Shown here piece after piece: positions 16,852 through 26,176 of a stretch of 58,406 nt of DNA. The DNA comes from Desulfovermiculus sp041686195 (GTDB lineage Bacteria > Desulfobacterota > Desulfovibrionia > Desulfovibrionales > Desulfothermaceae), in NCBI GenBank assembly GCA_041686195.1, contig JAWLEI010000010.1, positions 1 to 58,406 on the forward strand, written 5' to 3'. A program made the translations under genes and the position numbers. The number at the start of each line of letters is the position of its first letter. Position 1 is the stretch's first letter. The notes below the pieces were generated by a model. It had not been told where the DNA came from and searched no databases. It saw only the letters and a program-made list of their open reading frames with translations.

Positions 16852-17901
16852 CTAGTCTGATTCTAAGGGGTACTCTTCCGAGTATTTGGCATCCAGTTCT
16901 TTGACAATTTCTACAGTCTCTTGGGCAGGCAAACCGTCTTCTTTCCTCTTTTCAATCCACTCTTCAACTATGGGCTGAATTCTCTCCAGCCATACTTCTT
17001 CTTGTTCTTGAGAAAGCTCAAGTTCCTCAAGACCATGCTCTTCGATTCCATACTCCAGACCTTTCAAGGTATGTTTGGTCCTTAACTTGCCATATTTGAG
17101 AGCATATTCATCGCTTACTTCCTGAACGATTTCCTGAAGATCTGGGGGCAGGGATTCCCAGGTATCCCGGTTCATAATCTGCATGAAGACCACATTGTAC
17201 AGAAAAGGGGTATTCGTTGCATAGTCCACGACCTCAGCCAGCTTAAAACCTTTGAGCGTGTCAGTGGGGGCCAGGATGCCGTCCACTATGCCCTGGTCCA
17301 GGGCCAGATAGGATTCAGACATGGGCATGGCATGAGTTTCAGCGCCCAATGCTTCCAAGGGAGGTACGGTGCCGCCAACGGCTCTGATTTCCCTTCCGGA
17401 GAGTTCATCCAGGTTCGTGACTGGATCTTTTCGAGTCATGAGATGTCCAGGTCCAGTTGCCCATAAGGTCAGGACCTTGACATCTTCAAACTCATCAATG
17501 CCCAGGTCTTCTTTGATTCGCTTATACCCCTCGTGAAAGGTCATGGATGCGGCTGTGGCACTGAGATTTTGATAACCGGGCAACTCAAAGGCCTCGCTCA
17601 GAGGAAACATGCCGGATGTGTACGAGGGGCAGGTGCTCCCAATGTCTGCCACGCCGTCTTCGACCCCCTGGTAGATCTCCTTGGCTCCCAAAAGAGCTTC
17701 ACCGGCATGCATGTTGATCTTGATCCGGCCGTCGCTACGCTCTTCCACCTCTTCGATCCATTTCATGTGCCCTTCTTCTACCTGGAAATCTGAAGAGGGC
17801 CAAAAGGTTGCAAAAGACAGATTAAATTGTTGAGCAAGCAATGTGGTGGGAAGAAGGACAAAACAAAGCATGACAACTAGAGCTACTAATCTGGAATGCA
17901 T
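16852..17901 (-). CDS. dctP: TRAP transporter substrate-binding protein DctP
   Basis: This is the periplasmic solute receptor of the TRAP system, about 349 residues after start correction. The frame is open up to 18048, but ATG 17901 has an AGGAGG site at the right distance and begins a clear signal peptide (MHSRLVALVVMLCF, cleavage near LLAQQ). The mature protein opens with FNLSFATFWPSSDFQ and contains the ligand-side GREIRAVGGTVPPLEALGA and MPMSESYLALDQGIVDGILA, both family landmarks; the Arg in GREIRA is the usual carboxylate-binding residue, so an organic acid is the likely ligand. It is the promoter-proximal gene of dctPQM. Confidence 0.92.
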   Translation of the reverse strand: MHSRLVALVVMLCFVLLPTTLLAQQFNLSFATFWPSSDFQVEEGHMKWIEEVEERSDGRIKINMHAGEALLGAKEIYQGVEDGVADIGSTCPSYTSGMFPLSEAFELPGYQNLSATAASMTFHEGYKRIKEDLGIDEFEDVKVLTLWATGPGHLMTRKDPVTNLDELSGREIRAVGGTVPPLEALGAETHAMPMSESYLALDQGIVDGILAPTDTLKGFKLAEVVDYATNTPFLYNVVFMQIMNRDTWESLPPDLQEIVQEVSDEYALKYGKLRTKHTLKGLEYGIEEHGLEELELSQEQEEVWLERIQPIVEEWIEKRKEDGLPAQETVEIVKELDAKYSEEYPLESD

Positions 17902-18732
17902 AAAACACCTCCTGTTTGTAAGTTGTGTTATTGAGCCTGTGGGTGAAAATAACTCAAATATAAGATTCTTGCTGCGATAAAGAATATTCCCTCCTTTGCT
18001 ATCATAAGAAGTATGAACAAAGCATGCGAATTGGAAACATAAGTACAAGGGCAGTCATTGAAATCATGTTTTATGAGACAGCATTCAAACATCATTGTTT
18101 TCCTTCATGGATGTTCTAGCTTCGAAACACGGTTTTTCTTGGTAAATTATTCAATCATTCAAAATTGATATACTAATTTCTCCTTCATCAGGGCTTTTGT
18201 CAGCTTGGCTGATGAGGAGCTTTTATAATCATAAAATGATCATATAATGACCATACTTGAGTATGCACATGAAAGCAAGACCTTTATCCAAAAAACTTTC
18301 TCCGGGGGGCAAATATCAGCCATGGTTAGCATTCTGGGACTTTGTTCACAGTCCAGCGGGGGGCTGAAAAACTGAATGCTCAAAACCAGGACACTTCTTG
18401 GGCCATGTACCTGAGAACAAATTCCCTGTTCAGCTTTACCGGATTGATCGGTGATGAAACGCACGATTTCCCCTCTATCATTGCCCGGCCCGGATTGTAC
18501 GAGTACACCGGGATCAGACTCGTCACGCGAGACGCGTGACTATCTAGGTGAAAGTCAATCTGTCTGTTCTGGATTCCCGCCTTCGCGGGAATGACGGACA
18601 TAGCAGGCTTTGTTGCACACGAGAAAAGGAGGATTTGAGCTTGACTTTTTTCCCCTCTCCTTGTTGCATGTGCAGTGGATCAATGATGGACAGCAGAAGA
18701 AAAAGATACATAGAAAGCTGTAAGGAGTGGAA
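17902..18732. other. 830-bp A/T-rich intergenic region, no gene seen
   Basis: This gap separates divergent dctP and the M16 peptidase genes, so both promoters should lie here. It is more A/T-rich than its neighbours. The short open frames in it (for example 18240-18464 minus) show no family resemblance. It holds an imperfect hairpin (CATCAG/CTGATG around 18187-18214), a GTCACGCG/CGCGTGAC palindrome at 18522-18540 and a REP-like hairpin at 18573-18592. Confidence 0.6.
18573..18592. repeat. REP-like palindrome ATTCCCGC/GCGGGAAT
   Basis: ATTCCCGC-CTTC-GCGGGAAT, flanked by GG and GAC, matches the short GATTCCCGCNNNNGCGGGAATGAC palindromes common between genes in many proteobacteria. It lies about 140 bp upstream of the first M16 gene. 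Confidence 0.7.
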
Positions 18733-20286
18733 ATGGAAAGGATATGGCGGAACACACTTTTGACCATTGGGCTGTTATTGGCTGCTCTGTTGGGGGGCTT
18801 AACCCCGGCTTGGTCAGCAGACAACGAGGTGCTGGACAGAATAGAGGACAAGGTCACCCAGTTTAGGCTTGAAAACGGGCTGACGTTTCTGGTCATTGAA
18901 CGTCATCAGGCCCCAGTGGCCAGTTTCGTGACCATGGTCGGAGTGGGCAGCGTTGATGAGCCGGCCGGCCGGAGTGGACTGGCCCATATGCTGGAGCATA
19001 TGGCCTTTAAGGGCACATCGCGCATTGGAACCACAAATTGGGAGGCAGAGAAAAAGGTCCTGGACAAGCAAGAGGAGGCTTACAGGCAATGGCAAGAGGC
19101 TCGGAGATCAAAGAGTGTTGATGAGGATAAGACAGCACAACTCAAAGATCGATTTCAGGAACTGCAGGAAAAGGCCCAGAAATACGTCCGGCCCAATGAT
19201 TTTGCCTCTATTATCGAGTCGAACGGAGGAACGGACTTGAATGCGGCCACCTCATCAGAATATACTATGTATTTTTGCAGTCTGCCATCCAACCGGGCGG
19301 AGCTGTGGTTCAGTCTGGAGTCTGAACGGCTGCGCGATCCGGTATGGCGGGAATTCTTTACCGAGAAAGAGGTGGTGCTGGAAGAACGGCGGATGCGGGT
19401 GGACTCCAGCCCCATCGGCCAGCTCATGGAGCGATTGCTGGCGGTGTCCTTTGTGGCTCATCCCTATCGGCAACCGGTCATTGGCTGGGAATCAGACATC
19501 AAGGCCGCCTTGCCCTCAGACTTAAGCAACCTGTATCAGAAATACTATGTTCCCGGCAATATGGTCTGTGCTGTGGCCGGAGATGTTGACCCCAAGCAGA
19601 TACAGGCCTGGGCGGAGAAATATTTCGGCTCCCTGCCGGAAGGGACAAAGCCCCAGCCGGTTGAGACCAGGGAACCGGAGCAGCTGGGCACAAGGCAGGT
19701 AGAGATAGCCAGCCGGGCCCAACCGGTCCTGGCCCGGGCCTATCAGGGCCTGAGCCGGTTTGATCCCCTGGCCCCGGCCTTGACCCTGGCCAGTGACATC
19801 CTGAGTCAGGGCAGGACATCACGATTCTATACCTCGCTGGTCGATGATCAGGAGCTGGCGGCCCAGGTGGGGACATATTCCGGATATCCGGCGGATATCG
19901 ATCCTGGATTGTTTGTGGTCTTTGCCCTGCCCAATACCCAGGTGCCTCTCTCTGAGCTGGCCCAGGGGGTTGATGACCAACTGGACCTCTTGCGAAGCAC
20001 TGAAGTTTCCGAGGAGGAGCTGCAGCGGGTCAAGACCCAGGCCCGGGCTCAAGTGCTGCGCGGATTGGACTCCAATCTCGGTTTGGCCCGCACTCTTGCC
20101 AAAGCCCAGCTCTTAGAAGACGAGTGGCGGGAGGCCTTTTTTCAGCTGGATGAACTGGAAGCTGTTGGTCCTGAGGACATCCAGAAAGCAGCAAATGAAA
20201 TATTGGTTCCGGAAAAGATGACCGAAGCCCGCTTGATCCATGCAGGGAGCCCATCAGATGCGCAAAATGGCACGGAAAAGAAATGA
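18733..20286 (+). CDS. M16 family zinc peptidase, catalytic subunit
   Basis: This secreted metallopeptidase has 517 residues. A signal peptide (MERIWRNTLLTIGLLLAALL, cleavage near AWSADN) directs it to the periplasm. The inverted zinc motif HxxEH appears as HMLEH in GLAHMLEHMAFKG, and the third ligand region is EKEVVLEERRMRVD, so it should be active. ATG 18733 is preferred because AAGGAG lies 5 bp upstream. A charged insertion (~residues 98-145) follows the zinc motif. The next gene encodes the partner lacking the motif, starting about at this gene's stop. Such pairs form heterodimers; the substrate is not known. Confidence 0.9.
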   Translation: MERIWRNTLLTIGLLLAALLGGLTPAWSADNEVLDRIEDKVTQFRLENGLTFLVIERHQAPVASFVTMVGVGSVDEPAGRSGLAHMLEHMAFKGTSRIGTTNWEAEKKVLDKQEEAYRQWQEARRSKSVDEDKTAQLKDRFQELQEKAQKYVRPNDFASIIESNGGTDLNAATSSEYTMYFCSLPSNRAELWFSLESERLRDPVWREFFTEKEVVLEERRMRVDSSPIGQLMERLLAVSFVAHPYRQPVIGWESDIKAALPSDLSNLYQKYYVPGNMVCAVAGDVDPKQIQAWAEKYFGSLPEGTKPQPVETREPEQLGTRQVEIASRAQPVLARAYQGLSRFDPLAPALTLASDILSQGRTSRFYTSLVDDQELAAQVGTYSGYPADIDPGLFVVFALPNTQVPLSELAQGVDDQLDLLRSTEVSEEELQRVKTQARAQVLRGLDSNLGLARTLAKAQLLEDEWREAFFQLDELEAVGPEDIQKAANEILVPEKMTEARLIHAGSPSDAQNGTEKK

Positions 20287-20300
20287 CAGGAGAAAGATAT

Positions 20301-21728
20301 ATGTACCGGATGGTCAGAATGCTTTGTGTTGTCCTGGGAGCGTGTTTCCTGGCTCTCGCACCAGCCTGGGGCCAGACTCCGCCCCATTATACCCAGCTCT
20401 CTTTTCCCGAGATATCGGATTGGCCCAAAGTGGAGCCTGAGACCTTTTCCCTGCCCAATCAGGCCAGACTCCTGGTCATTGAAGATCATGAACTGCCCCT
20501 GGTCCAAATCAAAATATTTATTCGCACCGGCGAGGTCCTGGTGCCTCAGGGCCTGGAAGGTCTGGCTCAGGTAATGGGCGAAGCCTTGCGCAGCGGCGGG
20601 AGCGAGGCCTATGCCCCGGATGAACTCAATGCCCTGCTGGAAAACAAGGCGGCCGACCTGTCAGTTTCCGGGGATTTTGAATCTACTCAGGTGACTCTCA
20701 ATCTCTTGCGCCGGGACCTTGAGGATGTGCTCCCGGTCCTGGGGGATCTTCTGGCCCATCCCCGTTTTCCAGAGGAAAAGATCGCCCTGGCCAAGAAGCA
20801 GGTCCTGACCGAAATCGCAAGGCGCAACGACGACCAGCAGGAAGTTGCCTTCCGGGAGTTCAAACGTCTGGTTTACGGACCGGAGTCGGTCTACGGCCGT
20901 TTGCCCCAGGTGGAAACAGTGCAGCAGATTGACAGGGAGGATATCAAGAGCTTTTATGCGCAGGGCTTTACTGGAGCGAATATGCTCATCGGGGTGGTCG
21001 GGGATGTTTCTGCGGATGAGGTCAGGGATTTGATGGCCGACAGCCTGGAGGCTGTTCCGGCTGGCGAACGCACAGAGCTGGAGTTTCCGCCTGTGGAGGT
21101 CTCAAAGAAACCGGATCAGAAATTTATCGATATGTCCGGAGTAAACCAGATTTCCATCCTCATGGGGCATGAAGGCGGGTTGCGCCGGGATGAGGACTAC
21201 GCAGCGCTCCAGGTCATGAACTCCATTCTCAGCCAGGGATTTTCCAGCCGCTTGTTTCAGAATCTGCGCACCCGGATGGGACTGGCCTACTCGGTCTACG
21301 GCAACTACGGCAGCAAGGCCTTTTATCCCGGGGTGTTCCTGGCTGGTCTGAAGACCAAGAGCTCCAATATGGTGCGGGCCGTAGAGGCCTTGAAAAACGA
21401 GATAGAAGCACTGCACACAAAAGGGGTGACCAAAGCGGAACTCAGGCGGGCCAGGGAAGAGTTCCTCAATTCCCTGGTATTTCGTTATGAAACACCAAAG
21501 GATATCCTGGATCGTCATTTGTACTACGCCTATCGGGATATGCCTCTGGACAGTTTTGAGCAGCTGGTCACGGAAATCAAGGAGGTCCAGGTTCAGGATG
21601 TTAACCGGGTCGCATCCGAGCACCTGCACCCGGACCGGCTGCAAGTACTCATGGTCGGCAATCAGGAGATGGTTAAGAATCAGCTGGCTGAGTTCCCGGA
21701 TATGGAGATTGTGGAGCTCAAAGACTAG
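20301..21728 (+). CDS. M16 family peptidase-like protein, non-catalytic partner
   Basis: A second M16 protein, 475 residues, with its own signal peptide (RMLCVVLGACFLALAPAWG). At the site of the zinc motif it reads LAQVMGEALRSGGSEAY, so HxxEH is missing and it cannot bind zinc in the usual way. It keeps the M16 C-terminal substrate-recognition region (RTRMGLAYSVYGNYG). In this family an inactive subunit pairs with an active one, and the adjacent gene is that active one. An ATG at 20283 overlaps the upstream stop (ATGA), but ATG 20301 has AGGAG at a good distance. A 36-bp palindrome begins inside the stop codon. Confidence 0.88.
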   Translation: MYRMVRMLCVVLGACFLALAPAWGQTPPHYTQLSFPEISDWPKVEPETFSLPNQARLLVIEDHELPLVQIKIFIRTGEVLVPQGLEGLAQVMGEALRSGGSEAYAPDELNALLENKAADLSVSGDFESTQVTLNLLRRDLEDVLPVLGDLLAHPRFPEEKIALAKKQVLTEIARRNDDQQEVAFREFKRLVYGPESVYGRLPQVETVQQIDREDIKSFYAQGFTGANMLIGVVGDVSADEVRDLMADSLEAVPAGERTELEFPPVEVSKKPDQKFIDMSGVNQISILMGHEGGLRRDEDYAALQVMNSILSQGFSSRLFQNLRTRMGLAYSVYGNYGSKAFYPGVFLAGLKTKSSNMVRAVEALKNEIEALHTKGVTKAELRRAREEFLNSLVFRYETPKDILDRHLYYAYRDMPLDSFEQLVTEIKEVQVQDVNRVASEHLHPDRLQVLMVGNQEMVKNQLAEFPDMEIVELKD

Positions 21729-21860
21729 GTATTTCAGTCCCGCCATGGCGGGACTGAAATACCTCTTGCCCCAAAGCGGGCAAAAGGAGAGTTTGTCTTG
21801 GTCCCCAAGGTTCTCCCTGTGAACGTTTTCCTCTTATGGCTCCGGCCATCGTCGTCATTC
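21728..21860 (+). repeat. 36-bp perfect palindrome plus dispersed hairpin element, copy B
   Basis: 21728-21763 is a perfect palindrome centred on CCATGG, with arms GGTATTTCAGTCCCGCC. It can act as a terminator for the M16 pair, although no T run follows. Next comes TTGCCC-CAAAGC-GGGCAA (21766-21783) and the block CTTATGGCTCCGGCCATC (21833-21850) also found in copy A. Confidence 0.75.
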
Positions 21861-21916
21861 CCAGGTGAGGCCTTCCGGAAAAACAAAAAACGCAGTCGAG
21901 GCTGTTCTGGTGAGCA

Positions 21917-22588
21917 TTATTCCCCGCCGGCCGCGCGCTGAAATTCCTGCAGCCGCTGAGCATACGGCGGATGCTTGAAAAAGGCTGAGCCGGAAACCAA
22001 AACATTGGCCCCGGCCCTGACGATATCCCGGGTATTGTCCAAGGTAACCCCGCCGTCGATTTGAATATGACAGGAGCACTTTTTCCTCTGCATCAACCGG
22101 GTCAGATCGGCGATCTTGTCCAGGGCAAAGGGGAGAAAGGATTGGCCCCCAAACCCGGGATTCACACTCATGATCAGAATCATATCCAGCTGGGGCAGAA
22201 CATAGTCCAGGCAGACCAAAGGGGTGTGCGGATTGAGGGCAACTGCACACTTGGCCCCCAGTTCCCTGATCCGGCTCAGGGTCCGCTCCAGATGCAGGCA
22301 GGCCTCGGCATGCACACAGATGAGATCGGCTCCGGCCCGGGCGAATTCATCTACATAGCGGTCCGGATCTTCAATCATCAGGTGGACATCAAAGACGAGG
22401 CTGCTCTGCTGACGGCAGGCGGCAATGATCTGTGGTCCCAGAGTGATATTGGGAACAAAGTGACCGTCCATGACGTCCCAGTGCACCCATTGCAGTCCGG
22501 CCTGTTCCAGGGCCTGCAGTTCGTCCGCCAACCGACTGAAATCTGAAGACAAAAGAGAGGGAGCGAGAATGAATTTTTCTGCGGGCAT
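21917..22588 (-). CDS. rpe: Ribulose-phosphate 3-epimerase
   Basis: A 223-residue TIM-barrel enzyme, the normal size for Rpe. It interconverts ribulose-5-phosphate and xylulose-5-phosphate in the pentose phosphate pathway. Landmarks in order are LAPSLLSSDF at the start, HWDVMDGHFVPNITLGP with the metal-binding His and catalytic Asp, VHLMIEDPD, VNPGFGGQSF, and the second catalytic Asp in IQIDGGVTLDN, then the phosphate-binding GANVLVSGSAFF. AAGAGGT precedes the ATG. It is divergent from the transketolase gene, whose substrate it supplies. Confidence 0.95.
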   Translation of the reverse strand: MPAEKFILAPSLLSSDFSRLADELQALEQAGLQWVHWDVMDGHFVPNITLGPQIIAACRQQSSLVFDVHLMIEDPDRYVDEFARAGADLICVHAEACLHLERTLSRIRELGAKCAVALNPHTPLVCLDYVLPQLDMILIMSVNPGFGGQSFLPFALDKIADLTRLMQRKKCSCHIQIDGGVTLDNTRDIVRAGANVLVSGSAFFKHPPYAQRLQEFQRAAGGE

Positions 22589-22834
22589 GAATACCTCTTA
22601 TGGATTGCGCCGTATATATCCGGGAAATGGTGAGGGAAAAGATTGACTCCAGGCCAAAGTCCTTTTATGCGAAGACAGCAGGCGCGTGCTTGGGAGCTTC
22701 ATGTTTCCTGGTTTGGAAAGAACGGGATGCATGGGAGGATAGAACTCCAAAATATCCCGGTCAACCAGGATTTAAGCACTGCGCGCAGCGTATGCTATGC
22801 TCACTTTCTTTTGTCCGTCAAGTAAGGAGGAATC

Positions 22835-24832
22835 ATGCCGTCCCGCAGGGAACTTGCCAATGCTGTCCGAGTCTTGAGTATGGATGCGGTGCAAAAGGCC
22901 AATTCCGGCCATCCAGGAGCGCCTATGGGCATGGCCGACATTGCCGAGGTGCTCTGGAACGATTTTCTGAAACATAACCCGGCCGATCCAGACTGGCCCA
23001 ACCGGGACAGATTTGTCCTGTCCAACGGACATGGCTCTATGCTCCTGTATGCCTTGCTCCACTTGAGTGGATATGAGCTGAGCATGGAGGATATCAAGGC
23101 CTTTCGCAGTCTGCATTCCAAGACTCCCGGGCATCCAGAGTACAAGATGACTCCAGGAGTGGAGACCACAACCGGGCCTTTGGGACAGGGGATGGCCAAT
23201 GCCGTGGGTATGGCCATAGCGGAACGGGTTATGGCCGTTCAGTTCAACCGGGAGCAATATCCGGTGGTCGATCATTACACCTATGTATTTCTCGGTGATG
23301 GGTGCATGATGGAGGGCGTCTCCCATGAGTCCTGCTCCCTGGCCGGGACCTTGGGTCTGGGCAAGCTGATTGCCGTATACGACGACAACGGGATCTCTAT
23401 AGACGGGAAGATAACTTCCTGGTTTGGTGACGATACAGCCAAACGCTTTGAAGCCTACGGCTGGCATGTTATCCCAGGTGTTGACGGGCACGACAGCCGG
23501 GCCGTACTCCAAGCCCTGGATCAGGCCCGGGAGGTAACGGACCGTCCCAGTCTCATCTGCTGCCGGACCAGGATCGCCTATGGTTCTCCAGGCCTGGCCG
23601 GAAGTCACAAGGCCCACGGCGCCCCTCTGGGAGAAGAGGAAATCCAGGCTGTCCGCCGGGAATTGGGGTGGGAGCATCCGCCTTTTGTCCTGCCCCAGGA
23701 CATCGCTCAGGCCTGGGACGCCCGGGAAAAGGGAGCCAAGGCGCAGGAAGAATGGGAAGCCATGATGGAGAAATACGCAACCGCCTATCCGGACCTGGCA
23801 GCCGAGTTTCATCGCCGCATGTCCGGGGAGCTGCCCCGGGATTTTTCCGAGCTGGCCTGGAAAGCAGTGCGCGAGCTGCAATCTCAAGCCAAAACCACAG
23901 CAACCCGAAAGGCCTCCAGGATGGCCCTGGAGGAGTTGGGGCCTCTTCTTCCAGAGCTGTTTGGCGGGTCGGCCGACTTGAGCGGGTCTAATCAGACATT
24001 ATGGTCCGGCTCCCGTCCGGTGAGTAAGGAAGGCTGGGAGGGGAATTACCTGCACTACGGTGTGCGCGAATTCGGCATGGCAGCCATAATGAACGGCCTG
24101 GCTCTGCACAAAGGGCTTATCCCTTACGGCGGTACTTTTCTGGTCTTTTCCGATTACGCCCGCAACGCTCTGCGTCTGTCCGCTCTCATGGGGGTTCGGG
24201 CCATATATGTGCTGACCCACGATTCCATCGGCCTGGGCGAGGACGGGCCCACCCACCAACCAGTAGAACAGGCTTCATCCCTTCGCCTGATGCCGAATAT
24301 GAACGTCTGGCGGCCCTGTGATACTGTGGAAAGCGCAGTAGCCTGGGTTTCTTCCCTGACCCGGGAAGGCCCGAGCTCTCTGCTTTTTTCCCGCCAAAAC
24401 ACAGCGCATCAGGACCGGAGTCCGGACATGGTTCAGGCTATAGCTCGAGGCGGGTATGTATTGTTGGATCCGGATCTCTCCCCCCAAGCCATCATCATCG
24501 CTACGGGCTCCGAGGTAGAGCTGGCTGTGCAGGCAGCCAGGAGTCTGGAAGGAAAAGGATACGCGGTGCGGGTGGTCTCTATGCCTTGTGTTGAGGTCTT
24601 CGAGGCCCAAAGCCAGGAATACATGGAGAGTGTCCTGCCGGCAAGCGTGCAGATCCGAGTGGCGGTAGAAGCCGGGAGTTCAGATTTGTGGTATAAGTAT
24701 GTCGGAAGCAATGGCCGGGTACTGGGAATTGACCGCTTTGGAGAATCTGCCCCTGGCCCTGATTTGTACACCTACTTCGCTCTGACCGCAAAGCGGGTGG
24801 AGGAGGAAGTAAAGACTCTGCTGGAAAGGTAG
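22835..24832 (+). CDS. tkt: Transketolase
   Basis: A 665-residue thiamine-diphosphate enzyme of full family length, which moves two-carbon units between sugar phosphates. The N-terminal half has SGHPGAPMGMADIAEVLW and the cofactor-binding GDGCMMEGVSHE. The middle domain has GLGEDGPTHQPVEQ, and the C-terminal domain follows. AAGGAGG lies 6 bp before the ATG. It faces away from rpe across a 246-bp gap that probably holds both promoters; I see no gene in that gap. A strong hairpin terminator follows. Confidence 0.96.
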   Translation: MPSRRELANAVRVLSMDAVQKANSGHPGAPMGMADIAEVLWNDFLKHNPADPDWPNRDRFVLSNGHGSMLLYALLHLSGYELSMEDIKAFRSLHSKTPGHPEYKMTPGVETTTGPLGQGMANAVGMAIAERVMAVQFNREQYPVVDHYTYVFLGDGCMMEGVSHESCSLAGTLGLGKLIAVYDDNGISIDGKITSWFGDDTAKRFEAYGWHVIPGVDGHDSRAVLQALDQAREVTDRPSLICCRTRIAYGSPGLAGSHKAHGAPLGEEEIQAVRRELGWEHPPFVLPQDIAQAWDAREKGAKAQEEWEAMMEKYATAYPDLAAEFHRRMSGELPRDFSELAWKAVRELQSQAKTTATRKASRMALEELGPLLPELFGGSADLSGSNQTLWSGSRPVSKEGWEGNYLHYGVREFGMAAIMNGLALHKGLIPYGGTFLVFSDYARNALRLSALMGVRAIYVLTHDSIGLGEDGPTHQPVEQASSLRLMPNMNVWRPCDTVESAVAWVSSLTREGPSSLLFSRQNTAHQDRSPDMVQAIARGGYVLLDPDLSPQAIIIATGSEVELAVQAARSLEGKGYAVRVVSMPCVEVFEAQSQEYMESVLPASVQIRVAVEAGSSDLWYKYVGSNGRVLGIDRFGESAPGPDLYTYFALTAKRVEEEVKTLLER

Positions 24833-24842
24833 CCTTATATAA

Positions 24843-24880
24843 AATGAAGAGCTGAGTCCACCAGGACTCAGCTCTTCATT
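24843..24880. terminator. Bidirectional terminator between tkt and PFK-2/FBPase-2
   Basis: AATGAAGAGCTGAGTCC (24843-24859) pairs perfectly with GGACTCAGCTCTTCATT (24864-24880) around ACCA, followed by TTAATTGATT. It lies between converging genes and its right arm ends at the stop region of the minus-strand gene. Confidence 0.85.
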
Positions 24881-26104
24881 TTAATTGATTTTTTTCAGCT
24901 CAAAGAGCTTTTTCTGCTGCATGGATATGATGTGGTAGTACTGGTTCTGGGGGACGTAGATATAGGGCACATCTTCAATGCGGCGATAGAGGAAGTGGGC
25001 CAGGATCATCCGATTCACGGCTCTGTGGCCGACAATGACGATATTGTCCGCATTTCCGCTGAGAAACAGAGCCTTCTTTACCCCCCTGTCAATCCTGGTC
25101 CGCATGCTCACATACCCTTCCCCCTGGGGATAAATATAGTGATATTTATCCATCAGACGTTCATAGTATACATGGGGCATCTGGGATTTGATTTCCTCAT
25201 AAGTCATCTCTTCACACACCCCGGCATCGATCTCGTTGAATTCTTCCAGCGGAATCAAGGTGCATCCACAGCTCTGGTTGTCACAGATGGGCTGGGCTGT
25301 TTGCCTGGTCCTCTTTTTTTGACTGCAGAAAATATAGGGCAGGGGGATGGAGCTGAACATATCTCCCAACAGCACGGCCTGAGCATGGCCTTTGTCTGTG
25401 AGCGGGGCATCCCCACCTATACGTTCCACCAGATTGTCTGTGCTTTGCCCATGCCGGACCAGAAACAGGTTCTTGACATAATCGGTTACCAACAGATCAC
25501 GCAGTTGCTCAAAGTGGGGCAGATGGTCCTTGAGCCAGAACTTGATGATCTTGTTGTGCAAAGAGTCCACCTGAATGTAGTTGGCCTCATCCTGAAAGGG
25601 GCTGGCGATATGTTCGTAGTATTTGATGCGATCTTTAAAGCTGGTCACTGCCTCCTGATGCTCGAGGTGTGAAAATTCGGGCAGCCGGGCCTTGCGGTTG
25701 ATATTGGCCTCTAAGATCTCCGGGTCTGTGTTGATGGTTTCAATGAACAGAATCGGATGGTCTGTGAGCATGGAGACGATAAGCTCTCGTCGTTTGCGGC
25801 TCACATTGGTAGCATCCAGGATGGCCACTTGCCCTTTGTTGTGTATAAACTGCCGGGCATTTTTAATGTTGGTGACCGCGATATGTTCCCGAAGGGCTGT
25901 CCCTTGTTCGTTGTTGGGATCGTAAAAGTCGGCTCCTGCTGTGTTGCGGTCTATGAGCTGGCGCCGCAGATCACCGTTATTGAAGATAGCAGTTAAGATG
26001 TCACTGGCCAGAAAGCTCTCCTTGATTCTGGCGGCGATAGTGGATTTTCCCCGGGCTGGAAGCCCGGTCATAACGATGTATAGTTTTTGTGATGTGTTCA
26101 GCAT
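24881..26104 (-). CDS. Bifunctional 6-phosphofructo-2-kinase / fructose-2,6-bisphosphatase-like protein
   Basis: This ~407-residue protein has the domain order of eukaryotic PFKFB enzymes. The N-terminal kinase has the P-loop GLPARGKST (14-22) and the stretch GDLRRQL; the C-terminal histidine phosphatase has LVRHGQS (RHG at 217-219), GDAPLTDKG, EIDAGVCEEMTYEE and the second catalytic His in VGHRAVN (~360). Both active sites look intact. The family makes and removes fructose-2,6-bisphosphate, which regulates glycolysis in eukaryotes. ATG 26104 places the P-loop at the usual distance; the frame is open to a TTG at 26170. It lies between tkt and the PflX-like gene. Activity with fructose-6-phosphate is inferred from family only. 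Confidence 0.85.
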   Translation of the reverse strand: MLNTSQKLYIVMTGLPARGKSTIAARIKESFLASDILTAIFNNGDLRRQLIDRNTAGADFYDPNNEQGTALREHIAVTNIKNARQFIHNKGQVAILDATNVSRKRRELIVSMLTDHPILFIETINTDPEILEANINRKARLPEFSHLEHQEAVTSFKDRIKYYEHIASPFQDEANYIQVDSLHNKIIKFWLKDHLPHFEQLRDLLVTDYVKNLFLVRHGQSTDNLVERIGGDAPLTDKGHAQAVLLGDMFSSIPLPYIFCSQKKRTRQTAQPICDNQSCGCTLIPLEEFNEIDAGVCEEMTYEEIKSQMPHVYYERLMDKYHYIYPQGEGYVSMRTRIDRGVKKALFLSGNADNIVIVGHRAVNRMILAHFLYRRIEDVPYIYVPQNQYYHIISMQQKKLFELKKIN

Positions 26105-26176
26105 AGGGTGATGTTTTTTTGGGGTTGTAATTATCAGCACTAGTATTCCAACTCGTAAACCTTGCGGCAAGACGTG

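Noticed and set aside
18240..18464. Short open frame in the dctP/M16 gap
   Set aside because: No ribosome site, no family resemblance, and composition like the surrounding non-coding DNA.
22772..23887. 371-codon open frame on the minus strand
   Set aside because: It is antisense to transketolase; the protein is low-complexity and unlike any family I know.
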